From Monocercomonoides exilis (Eukaryota; Preaxostyla; Oxymonadida; Polymastigidae): 64,000 nt of DNA. Shown here piece after piece: positions 36,376 to 46,716 of the stretch. How positions within the stretch are numbered: position 1 is the stretch's first letter; every line of letters starts with the position of its first letter. The position numbers were made by a program, and so were the translations under genes. Location: assembly GCA_001643675.2 (NCBI GenBank), contig LSRY02000014.1, positions 1,660,001 to 1,724,000 on the forward strand, in the 5' to 3' direction. Under the pieces are notes generated by a model. It ran no database searches. It was not told the DNA's origin and worked only from the letters and a program-made list of their open reading frames with translations.

Positions 36376-37660
36376 TTGCGAATTTTCAAACTTACTGATA
36401 TTCCAAGGATGCGATGGGATCGAAAGGTGGAATTATTTGTCTGCAAAGCTATTTCTTCATCGACATCATCATCATCTTCTTCTTCCAAAGCAACAGAATC
36501 ATCTACAAACAAAACTGCTTATCTTTTGTTTATCTTCTGCAAATGCAAGCACTTGTCTGGGAGCTTGAAAGCGAGTCAAGCCATTCTTCTAGCAACTGAT
36601 CTGCGGGTCAGGAAAAAAAAACAGGGAGAATGAATGGAAGAATTATCCCCTACAACATCTCTGTCACATGCTCAAACACATTCATCAGCAGATAAATTGG
36701 ATATATTTGCCTTCTTCGATTCTTTCGTTTTCTTCCTTTCAATTTCTATTCTTCTTCTTCGAAAGCTTCTTCATCTCAACTGCTGTTTCATCTGCAGCAG
36801 CTATCGACTGCATAAGCTTCAGATCCACGTGAGCGTTTGCCAGCAACAATATCATCAGCATATTCTTCTGGGAATTCATATGCGAATCAAACCACCAAAA
36901 ATTCGTGGAAATTTTCTTCTTCTTCTTCTTCTTCTCCTCCTCCTCCTCCGTGTTTTTCTTCTTCTTCTTCCTTCTCCTTATCTCAACACAGCCTTCTCCA
37001 TCGCCTTCCTCTGCCTTTTCCAGCTCTTCCAGCGCTGCCAGCACAATCGCTGCTGGTGACAGAACAACGTCTTCAATTTTCAATCCCACCTTCTCCATCG
37101 TTTTCTCATCAGCTTTTTTTTCACACAAGATTCTGCAATCCCTCGCCCAATCGCCTCGTCGTCTATTTTCGTTATAAAACGCCTCGGCTGTGGTGATAAA
37201 AACTCCGTCAACAATATCGCAGACAGAAGCAGCGAAGGGACAAACAGATTATAACTTCCGAGAACGCATTCACATTCACTGCCGAAAAGATACTTAGTGT
37301 CAAGTTTCAATCCCACCGACGCTACAAGCGACAAAATCTACATCACCAGCAGAACCGAAATCATCGCGGAAAGCTCCACATAGCAGGCACACACAACACC
37401 CCCATACAGCACCGCCCGCCGCGCCACAACATATCCCCGCAGCGTCTGCAGCGACAGCGACATGTGCCGCCCATACACCCCAGCCGCCTCTGGCACCACA
37501 ATCTGCAGCCACCTCTCGACATCATCCATCGCTCCTGTCGAAGTGTATGACGCAGCCACCACCGATGCATCCGAAGGGTCAATCGCAAGCTCTGATAATG
37601 ATGTTTGCTCATATGCAACCTACTTCTTTTCTTCGCTTCTTCACACCTGGAATGAAGCAA
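36376..37660 (-). pseudogene. Unrecognised gene or gene remnant with GC-rich 5' part
   Basis: Minus-strand protein-like sequence starts near 37619 after a possible AG splice site (VAYEQTSLSELAIDPSDASV). It continues through MDDVERWLQIVVPEAAGVYG and reaches an in-frame TAG at 37340-37338, then goes on in the same frame (ILSLVASVGLKLDTKYLFGS) to about 37120. There an eight-base T run (A on the coding strand, 37114-37121) shifts to the frame KADEKTMEKVGLKIEDVVLS. Further pieces follow in other frames (FAYEFPEEYADDIVAGKRSR near 36860; FVDDSVALEEEDDDDVDEE near 36490). The segment 37300-37560 is much richer in G+C than its surroundings. I do not recognise the product. It may be a real spliced gene with sequence errors or a pseudogene. 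Confidence 0.4.
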
Positions 37661-38225
37661 ATAAATATTATTTTAATCGAAACAAAACACTAATATTAAA
37701 TAATTTATGAAAGAAATATGGTTATTTTCAATACAAAAATGACTTCCAATGATGATAAAGGCACTCCTATATGAGAAGTAGTAGCTTTTTTTTTTAAAAA
37801 AAAAATCAATTAAAATACATCTTCGTATGTTAACTTTGTCCAAAAAAATCTCAATAATTTTGGCAAAACAAGAGTGAATTGAGTTTTTCATTTTTTTCCC
37901 CCAAAGTGTGGAACAGCTAAAAAATTTGGAGAAAAAAAGGTACCCTTCAAACAGTGGTTGATACATAATGGAACTAATCCACAATGAATAAATCAAAACA
38001 TCAGCGCCTCAAATACTGAAGATAAGAATTTGCGAAAAAAATAAAACAAAATAAAAAAATTAAAAAATGAAACCGGAAAAATATTTCTCATCCAAAAAGT
38101 TTTTCAACATCATAAGCAATAAATCAAAATATAAATTTGAAGATTATCAAAATAATAAAAAACTTTTTTCAAATTAAAAATGATACACATAATTTTTCTT
38201 TTTTGATAATAAATCTGATACTCAG
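37661..38225. other. Intergenic AT-rich spacer
   Basis: A/T-rich sequence with A- and T-runs between two minus-strand coding regions. No feature recognised. Confidence 0.5.
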
Positions 38226-40322
38226 CTATTCCAGATAATTCATAACTGTTACATAATACTCGTTATACTTGGGTGCTTTAGAACTATATTCACCATCGCC
38301 ATGAACATTCTTTTGCTCATCTATCAAGATGCCTTTTCAATCTGCTTTTTTACAATTAGCTCGACTCAATTTGTTGCACAGCTTTAGCAAATTAGTGAAA
38401 TCGTGCTTGTACAACATAACGTCAGTCCAGAAATTAATTCCGTTTAAAATGTTCTCCTTTTTTTTGCGGATTTCATCTGCCTTAATCACACACAAGCATC
38501 CTTTTGAAAATTCCTCAATATGCTGCGGAGATAAATTCAATTCCGGAAACGTTCTGTTAATTTTATCAGCATCAGATTGAGAAATATCAATTTCGTCTGC
38601 TTCGGCTTTTGTTTCAACTTCTTCTTCAGGTTTTGTTTCGGATTCTGTTTCTGCTTCTGATTCGACTTCTGTTTCTGCTTCAACTGCTGCTTCAACTGCT
38701 GCTTCAAATTTTGATTCCTTCTTTTTAGTGATTTTCTTTTTATTAGTAGAATGGGAATTATCTGAACTTTTAACAGATGTGTATTCCTGTTTTTCACTGG
38801 AAAACCAAGAGTTTTCAACAAAGTCCGTTTCACATTTTGAGGCAATAGATCAATGAATTTCTTCACTTTCTCTATTCCCCACTCCACAAGATCTACTCCA
38901 AATTTCAGCACAGAACCAATTAAACGAATTTTGCTCAAAGTTGATTTCGAGAAGTTTTCATTTGCCTTGACTTCCATCCCTTCAGCAGTACCAATCAATT
39001 TCTTTTTTTGATTCTGAAGCTTTTTGACACGACTTTCGGAAGGTTCATTGGATAATTCTTTTTGAATATTTTTTTAGCTCCTCATCTGCAATCCAGTTAT
39101 AATGAAAATCTTTTGTTAAATTTTGGGCTTTAGCATTAATGTGGTGTTCGACTTTATCCACATAATTGATCGCATCCTGTTTTCCAATGAAAAACACTTT
39201 GCGTGATGGGTTGTCAACAATAAGTTTGAATTCTCTGATATCCACTCCAAAATTAGGCTTTCCCCCTTGAACAGTCTTGAATGCGTACTTCATGAAAAAT
39301 TTGTTCAAAGATTTTCGGAGATGGCTCATCACAATTCGCTCCATCAAATTTCTGATATTCAGTTCTTTTTCAAATTCTTTCAAAATGGATGTCAAAATGT
39401 TTATCAATGGGAAAATAAATGGTTTCTCTGAAAAAGTTTCGCCTAATGTCATTTTTTTTCCAGCATTTTCGAAGTGTTCAAACAAAGATATCATCTTCAT
39501 TGTTATCGAAGATGCTTCATATTCTTCTGAACTGATAAATTCTATGAGTTTCGACAAATCTGAATTTTCAAATTTATTTATCGTCACCTCATTTGTATTC
39601 TTGTTTAAGAAAACAATGCACTTGTCACCTGAGCACAACACTTTTCCATAATCTTCGATGGCTTTGTTTAAAAGCGAAATAGAACACGCAAAATAAATGG
39701 ACTGATTAATAACTGCCTCATATCTTTTGTACTGCTTTTCATATTTTTCTTTAAGTTTCGTATTTTCATAAAATGCATGAAACTGATAAACAGGAATAAA
39801 TGATTCTCCCAAATGCCATCCAGGAATAAACTTGTGGTAGTCCTTCCTTTTTTTCATCTTGTAAGCTTTTTTTCTGTTATTGCATTTCTCTTGAGATTTC
39901 GATTTTATTCTTTTTTCATAAGCTTTTTTTATTGTTTCTATTGAGCAAAAACATCTGACGTTTCTATCAAGAAGTTTTTGTAGAAAAGTTTTCAATGGAA
40001 CCAATGAATCGTTAAAACCTGCGTAGCAGACATCGCTCTTAAAAACCGCATCAAATCAAGGAACATATTCATCTGATGTTTCAAATTTTGGATCGCTTTC
40101 CTCAATTTTTCCTTCAATGTCTGGCTCAGATGTTGGCATTTCGCATTCCAAGCAAAGTCTTTGAAGTTTTGTGATATCACCTGGTTGTTCTTCAAACTCC
40201 TTGTATTTTTTTAAACTATTATCAATTTCTTTTATCTCCTCATTTCGAACCTTATCTGAATCGTTTTGATCATTTGAAATTTTGTTGATCAAATTCGCAA
40301 TGGAGCGAATCAACAAACGCAA
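38226..40322 (-). CDS. Unrecognised charged protein, frame broken by one stop and two one-base shifts
   Basis: Read together the frames give about 700 residues ending at TAG 38226-38228 (YYVTVMNYLE). The first frame runs 40322 to 39045 with one in-frame TGA at 40058-40056 (EYVP, stop, FDAVFKSD). Near 39069-39075 (seven T; A on the coding strand) the frame must shift to continue as KNIQKELSNEPSESRVKKLQ. Near 38835-38838 (four T) it must shift again to continue as KCETDFVENSWFSSEKQEYT. After that comes a Glu/Ala/Thr repeat (EAAVEAAVEAETEVE) and a helical C-terminus. No domain is recognised. The first about ten codons overlap the left end of the DIRS-like element, so the true start is probably lost or displaced. 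It could be a host gene truncated by that insertion or a fragment of another mobile element. Confidence 0.55.
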
Positions 40323-40375
40323 AAAGCAGGTTTGCTCATCAATAATGAGTATTAATTTAAAGTATGGGTGGTTTT
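40311..40375. repeat. Left inverted terminal repeat of the DIRS-like element
   Basis: Contains 'caggtttgctc' and 'aatgagta' followed by 'gggtggttt'. The reverse complement of 46341-46404 has the same order with about a dozen differences. The left end extends outward to 40292, as shown by its copy in the internal complementary region. Confidence 0.85.
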
Positions 40376-40416
40376 AGATCAAACATCGCCAACAATTTTT
40401 CTTTTCTCACACACCA

Positions 40417-41661
40417 TTGTCAGCAGGAAGAATGAGTCAAGATACTGTTAGAGCGCCAAATAGCGACGGCGAGGACAGAGGATTTGATCTTATTCACAGG
40501 CTTTCAAGGGTAGAAAACATGATCGAAGAAATCACCAGAAGCCAAGCATGGCCAAGTCAGTCTGGAGCTACGGGGATGCTGCCAAGGAGAAAAGTGAAGA
40601 GGGAACGGCTAAGGAGAGCAAACAGATCGAGATGGAGCGAGCCGGAGTCAGATGCAAATTTTGATGACCTGATCGCGATGCGGAAACAAGGAAAGTGTGA
40701 GAGATTGCGTCGTTTAATTAGCGGTACGAGGAAACGTGAATATAAAGAGGATAGTGACTGGGATTCGGAAGAGCAAGAATTTCAGGAAGAGAAAGAAGGA
40801 ACAGATGACTTTACTAGTATCTTTCCCAGGGAGTGGTTGACACCCCGGAGACAGGTGAGCGAGTTGAGGAAGTTCTTTTAGTTTTGTAAGGCTGGATCGT
40901 TAAGAATGAATGATGATATACTGAATACATTTATTCCAGATAACGAGAAGGAGTTTTTTACAGGACATACAGACACAAGCTGGATCGCGCTAGCTAGGAC
41001 AGCTATTACAACAAAGGGGAGAAGAGATTCACCTGAAGCAAGCCGAGCAATTGAAATCCTCCAGCCGGCCATAGAATCGGGCTTTGAAGCAGCGAAAGCG
41101 ATTGCAGCCCTTGCAGCAAGTGAGTTAAGGAAAACACATATTGAAGAAGAGGAGAAAGAACGCCTGAGAGGACTATTTTGCGCCTATGCGCTTATTACCG
41201 ACTGTATCAGCAGAATTAACCTACTAAAGGTTAAACTCCAATCGGGCTGGGAGAGCGCGAAAGGCTTTTTTGAAGGATGAATGTCCAAGGAGGTGCCGGA
41301 GAACCAGAAGAAGCTGGTAGAGAGCACCAACTTTTTTCAAGCAGAGGGAGATGCAACAGGATGCGGTGCATCTCCCGATTCCACAACCGGTTTCGGGCCC
41401 GCAACGGCCAGAAGTGGACCCCCGAGAAGATACAGTTCGGGAAGGAGTACCAAAGGATTCGTATACAGACAGCTCCAGAGAAGGGGATACGGCAGGAGCT
41501 TCATAGATTTCAGGGGAAAGAAGAGAACGCCCCAGTTTCAGGCACAGTTCGCTTCATCCATCATTGGAAGTCCAGTCCCTATCACTGGACCATTGCCCAC
41601 AGCTCCCCCAAGGACACAAGGAGGGACAGCTGTGGAATCAACAATTGAAGCCGGCAAATGA
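40417..41661 (+). pseudogene. Gag-like first ORF of the DIRS-like element
   Basis: One frame runs from ATG 40417 (or 40432) to TGA 41659-41661, interrupted by TAG 40879-40881 and TGA 41278-41280 but without frameshift. The N-terminal part is charged with a basic patch (RRKVKRERLRRANRSR). The middle is helical (around ELRKTHIEEEEKERLRGLF). The C-terminal part is Arg/Gly/Ser-rich (RSGPPRRYSSGRSTKGF), as in the nucleic-acid-binding ends of DIRS first ORFs. The gag function is inferred from position and composition. Confidence 0.7.
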
Positions 41662-43753
41662 TAGCAGGAGGAAGGAGGAAGAGAGGAGAGAGAGGAGAGA
41701 GAGAAGAGAGAGCCGCGCTTTGCCGCGAGACCGAGAGAGGAGAGAGAGTAGAGAGAGGAGAGAGAGAAGCAAATTACAGCGAGATGAATATACGACGAGC
41801 AACCGTAGTTCCGGGCGAAAAGCGATCAGAGACGGAAATGCAGAAACAACAGGTGAACGTCAGAGGGACTCTGAGCTCGTTATACCAAAGAAAGGAGAGA
41901 GAACGAGAAATCACGGGGGTTCCGGCGAGAGAGATATCGATAGAAAATGCGCGACACGAGACAACGAGAACAGAAGGAGACTCCGAATATCCCCGGGTGA
42001 CGGGACAGAAGAGCGAGAGGGAGAATGGGAAGATAGTTTGGAGATCTTCTGGGACTGTTATCGGGTCTGCATTAGGGAGCTCACTGGAGGAGAGCTCAAA
42101 GACAGTTATTGCAGATACTCTCGAAGTAGAAGAGGGAACACAGATACAGTTTGGCCACAAGACGCCAGGAGTGAGGAGGAGTATAGAGATTGGGCCACTG
42201 AAGGAGCCACTTCCTGGGGACTAGTGAACAGGCTGAGCGAGTGGAAGAAGATAAGGGGAGACAAACTGGTGAGCCGTGGTATAAAAGCTCGATGGAAAAG
42301 TCCCCAATCCCCAATCTTACTCGAGGAGAGAAAACACAGACAAGAGTTTCGGGGGATGACGGAGATGACGAACAATTATTCATCCCTCTTGGAGGAGGAA
42401 TTGAAGGAAGGAGTGGTGAAGCCCATACAGGAGTCGGAGGTGAAGCGCTTCAACCCGACATTCATGGTGATAAAGAAAAAAGGAAAGTGGAGAAAGATCT
42501 TGGACTGCAAGGCGCTAAACGAGGAAGAACAGGGAAAGCACTTCAAGATGGATTCCCAGGAGACAGTGGTGGAACTTCTGGAGGAGAACGATTGGATGAC
42601 CACTTTGGATATATCGAGTGCATACCAACATGTCAAAGTGGACGAGCAATTCAGTCCCTAACTGTGCTTCAGCTTTCAAAGTCAATGCTATTCCTATGTG
42701 GGGATGCCATTTGGGGCAAAGGATGCACCCAGAGTATTCACGAAGATAATGAGGCGGGCAGCGTCTTTCAACAGAGAACAGTGGAAGGTGAAGCTTGTAA
42801 TATATCTGGACGACATTTTCCTCATGCATCCAGACAGGGATGCATTGAGATCGATCTCACCGGAGATAGCCCATATCTTGAGGAGTCAGGGCTGAATACT
42901 GTCTGAAGAGAAGCTGAATTTGGAACCTACAAGGAGCGTGGAGTTTCTGGGATGGTTGTGGAATTCAGAGAAGATGGAAGTGACGCTCCAAGAAAGGAAG
43001 AGAGTGCTGCTCCTGGAGGATGTGCGAATCTGGATAACATGTGCAAAGAGAAAAAAGAGCCAAAAGACAAGAGACCTGTCAGCACTCCTCGGGAGGCTGA
43101 ATTTTGTGAGGTTACAACACCCACCAGCGAGCTTGTGGATGAAGCGAATGCAATACGTGCTGAGGCAGGTAATATCCCGCTGGGGATGGAATGGAACGGT
43201 AATAGCCAACCCAATGATTCTGGGAGAATTAACACATTGGAGGAAGATCTTGCTAGGGAACAGACCGAGGTGTCTGAGGAAGAGAACAAGGCTAGCAGAG
43301 TTAATGACAGACGCGTCAGAGCTGGGATGGGGTGCAGTATTAACAATACCGAAAGAGAACAAAGAGGAGAAGATTTATGTCCACGGAAGTTGGATTAACC
43401 AAGAGAGTGCGTTAGCGATAAACGAAAAGGAGTCCAGAGCAGTGTTGAAGACACTAGAGAGAAAGGGAGCATGGCTGCAACAACAGAAGATAGACCATAT
43501 TCGTCTGAGGACAGACAATATGTCCACGAGATGGACGATTCAGAAGAAGAGGGGAGCGCCATCGCTCATTCCAACACTGAGAGCATTACAGAAGAAACTG
43601 AACAGCCTGGACATTACGATACAAACGGAACATCTCCCGGGAGAGCAGAACACGGAAGCAGATGCACTCAGTCGGATGGCGAGAAAGCCGGACTACGCAC
43701 TGAAGGGGGAGAAGGTCGCAGAGATATTGCAAACAGTCGCATCAAGAACATAA
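41660..43753 (+). pseudogene. Reverse transcriptase-RNase H of the DIRS-like element
   Basis: The frame is open from before 41564 and overlaps the end of the first ORF. After an Arg/Glu-rich spacer (41660-42240) come the RT motifs: FNPTFMVIKKKGKWRKILD, TLDISSAYQHVKV (first catalytic Asp), GMPFGAKDAPRVFTKIMRR and VIYLDDIFLM (catalytic DD), then VEFLGWLWN. RNase H follows with TDASELGWGAV, the Glu in NEKESRAV, RTDNMS and NTEADALSR, so all four acidic residues are present. APRVFTK and the RNase H sequence are of DIRS type rather than Ty3 type. TAA at 42659-42661 and TGA at 42893-42895 interrupt the frame. The first sits where a Tyr would fit before LCF, the second where Trp would fit before ILSEEK. 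The frame ends at TAA 43751-43753. Confidence 0.9.
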
Positions 43754-45649
43754 AATACAATTTCAGAACAGATTGCGCCGGTGCTCTGCAAAAGTTCTTG
43801 GAGACCATCCTCCGTGAGAAGGAAGAGAGAGAGAAACGCAAGAAAACGAGATAGTACTAGTCCACACTTTCATGAGAAACATTGGACGGGTGCTGAAAGA
43901 GAAGATGAACGATTCTTAAAGGGATCTGACGATCCTGATTCTGCCAGTCTGGCGGTGGCAGACCTGGACCCCGCTACTGCAGCCTGGGCATTTGATAAGG
44001 AACCTGGGGACCTTTCAGAAGTGCATGATACTAGGAGCGAAGATGAGAAATGATGACTAGAAGTTACCCCCATGAGAAGTCATATGGATTAGACTGGAGA
44101 GGAAAATATCCAAGGAAGGGACCTCTTCTAAGCGTGGGGAGAATTCATTGGAGCGAAGGACATATCAGCAGCAATATTGAGTAACCCAAATAGTGAAAGA
44201 GATACATGGAGAGCGCTGAGAAGATTTAACAATACTTGGACAAGTGAAGTACTGATGATACTGACCCCTTCACAACCAAAGATGCCAAGTGGATTATGGT
44301 AGAATTTATTGAAATTATATCCAATTCAAATATTTCAAGGGGAGAGATTAATAAAGCTGAACGAAAAGTGTTCGAGTTCATAAACTTTTTTAGAGAAATT
44401 AGGACGAATGTGAAAGATATTGATTCATCTCTTTAAATACACGCTGAAGATAAGCCGAGAAGGGGCAAATTATATAATTCGATGTGGGTTTTTTCAACTA
44501 TTACAAAAGGGGAAGAAGCCACAAAGAATTTCATAGACCAACAAATACTTCAGAGGAAAGCCCTCATCCTCACTATAATTTTGTAACTTTTGAGCCAGCT
44601 GAGCTGGAGAGATTGAGAAGGGAGTGTTATATATTGAAAAAGAATACGGTATTAATAGAAGTGCATATAGAGACAACTTTTAGGAAGACAATAAAAATCG
44701 ATATTAACAAACATTCAAACGCACTCATCGAAGCAGAAGAAACGCTCCAACGTTGGTTCAATTTTGCGAGGACAACTTAAAAAGATGAACATGTGTGGTT
44801 GATATTATAAAAGGTCAGCCTGCAAATATGCAGAGAATAAAAGAAGAATTAGAAGCTATTCAATGAGAGTATGAAATACACGACACTTTGACAGCGTTCT
44901 CGATGAGACACAAAGTTATAATACACATATCATGACGAAAAGGTTCGGATAGGAAAGCGAGTAATACGCACGCAAGAGGGGATCCAGGATCAAGAGTGAC
45001 CCAAAAGATTGAAAACATTTAACATGTTCAAAATATGTAATGGATTCTGTTGACGATCGACTTCCAAGAACCCCCTCGTGGAGAAGAAGAGAAGCTGTAT
45101 ATTAATAAAGGAAGGAAGGATATGAAAATCGAGAAATGGAAATTAGAGATGAAAAATTGCACCAAAAATACATCAGAAGCTAAGGGAGAAGAAGATATGA
45201 GAAATGGAAAGAAGTTAAAGAGACAAGATTTACCGAGTTGAGAAAAGAGAAAGCTAAGAGAAATAACTTGCTCACAGAACTCCTCAGCCCGACCACACGA
45301 GTGTCGGAGAACACATCTCATAATTCCCAGCAGAGTTAGCGAGCTGACTGGAAGCAAACACACTGCCTCACAGAGAAAGAAGGGCACAGACCGGAGGAAG
45401 CATGGTGTGAGATATCTAGATTGGAAGATAAAGAACTCAAGAGAAACGAATTCCCGGTCGAGAACGCCTCGGAAACACCCCAAGAAAAGGAGGGAGTGGA
45501 GCCAGTGGCCGCACCTTCATCCGCAGTCCCTCTTTTCATCCGCCGTACGATGACGTGCTAGGCAGGAGGGTTAAAGATCATAATAAATAAATAAATAAAT
45601 ATAAAATTAAATAAGAATAAAAAAATTTAAAAAAATATGGGTTTTCAAG
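43754..45649 (+). other. 3' part of the DIRS-like element, coding content eroded
   Basis: Open patches occur in several frames: 43781-44053 (continuing the RT frame after its stop), 44138-44300 (an ILSNPNSERDTWRALRRFNN segment that could be the start of a recombinase core-binding domain), 44484-44780, and a Lys/Glu-rich frame from about 45170 to 45560. A tyrosine recombinase is expected here from DIRS structure, but no catalytic motif is convincing. An (AAAT)n microsatellite lies at about 45580-45605. Confidence 0.45.
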
Positions 45650-45738
45650 ACTCATTATTGAGGAGCAAACCTGCTCCTTGCGTTTGTTGATTCGCTCCAT
45701 TGCGAATTAATAGAAACGCAGTGAGACAGGTTTGCTCC
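45650..45738. repeat. Internal complementary region of the DIRS-like element
   Basis: This region of 89 bp consists of a left-end copy (45650-45708, about 56 of 59 bases equal to the reverse complement of 40350-40292) abutting a right-end copy (45707-45738, 30 of 32 bases equal to the reverse complement of 46410-46379). The two overlap by TT, the presumed circle junction. Confidence 0.88.
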
Positions 45739-46340
45739 GAGATAATACAAACGCGGATGGAGAGACTCAAAGATGCTGGATGCGAAGGAAAGCCACATGC
45801 TAGTGAGAAGATGACGAGAAAAAGGTCGAGACAGCAGAGGAGAGAAAGAAAGATCAACCACCCGAAGTCTATAGTGTGCACGGATTACCTGGTTAAAGAA
45901 ACATGGAAAGAATTAATAGCTTAAAGAATAATCCTACTCCTTTAATTATTGTTGAACAAACTGCTAATAGAAGAATTAAATTGTTAATAATAAGTGTGTG
46001 ATGATTGGGTTAGCTCTGCTAATGCAACAGAGAAGCAAAAGGCAGTATTTAGTGCAGACAGCTTTCTTTTCCACTCCTCGCAAAAGCGAGAGAGGGTTTT
46101 CTTTCTGCACCGTTTTGATAACACTCGCCTCACCGGATCCCTGCACTGACTGCAAGAGAAAGCTCCGAGGTGCAATGTCCCCTGCCCTCTGGTCTTCGTG
46201 ACAAAGGCAAAAGGCGAAGTCGGTGGTGAAGTGAAGAGGACAATGTATTTTTATTTATTATACAATTTTTAATGTTATTGTTTTGTATTTTCATCTCGCC
46301 CTTTTTTCTACGTCATTCTTGGAAGGGCGAAGTTTTTCAC

Positions 46341-46410
46341 TCAAACCACCCACAAATTAAATAAATACTCATAATCGAGGAGCAAACCTGTCTCTCTGCG
46401 TTTTTATTAA
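46341..46410. repeat. Right inverted terminal repeat of the DIRS-like element
   Basis: Carries 'aaaccaccc', 'tactcat' and 'gagcaaacctg' in the inverse order to the left repeat. The outer edge at about 46410 is set by the copy in the internal complementary region. Confidence 0.85.
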
Positions 46411-46716
46411 AACAAAGATTATTTGCACAAACAATTGTTTTTATCATCATTGGATGTACAGATGTACCAATTTGATTTCAGGACAACAGTTAAATTCGTT
46501 AGTGAAATTATCGTATGAAAAAAACATTACAAATTCTTTTTTTCTTCAAATTGAATAAACAAAATTTAATAAAAGCAAATTTTTCCTATCTCTTAACTTG
46601 AAATGTCTTTTGGCTGTAAAAAAAAGGACTTTTTTTTGATCATTTCACAAAAAATTGATTTGTTTATTATGATCAAAAAAAATAGCTGAAGTTGGAAAAG
46701 AAAAAAGCAAGCAGAA

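Larger units (their letters stand above)
40292..46410 (+). mobile_element. DIRS-like retroelement, full length but mutated
   Basis: A 6.1-kb unit has inverted terminal repeats (about 40311-40375 and 46341-46404) and an internal complementary region at 45650-45738. That region is the reverse complement of both extremities joined: 45650-45708 matches 40350-40292, and 45707-45738 matches 46410-46379. This is the arrangement of DIRS-1, where the internal region templates completion of a circular intermediate. The coding part holds a gag-like frame and an RT-RNase H frame of DIRS type. A tyrosine recombinase would be expected downstream of RNase H, but I could not identify its R-H-x-x-R-Y residues between 43.75 and 45.6 kb. 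Several in-frame stops show that this copy is inactive. Confidence 0.88.

Noticed and set aside
40056-42895. TGA read as tryptophan (VP-stop-FD; QG-stop-IL)
   Set aside because: MAF1 and both long receptor genes end on TGA, so TGA is a stop; the in-frame cases are in mutated sequence.
40292-46410. Ty3/gypsy LTR retrotransposon
   Set aside because: Ends are inverted rather than direct repeats, an internal complementary region is present, RT/RNase H motifs are DIRS-like, and no aspartic protease or DDE integrase was seen.
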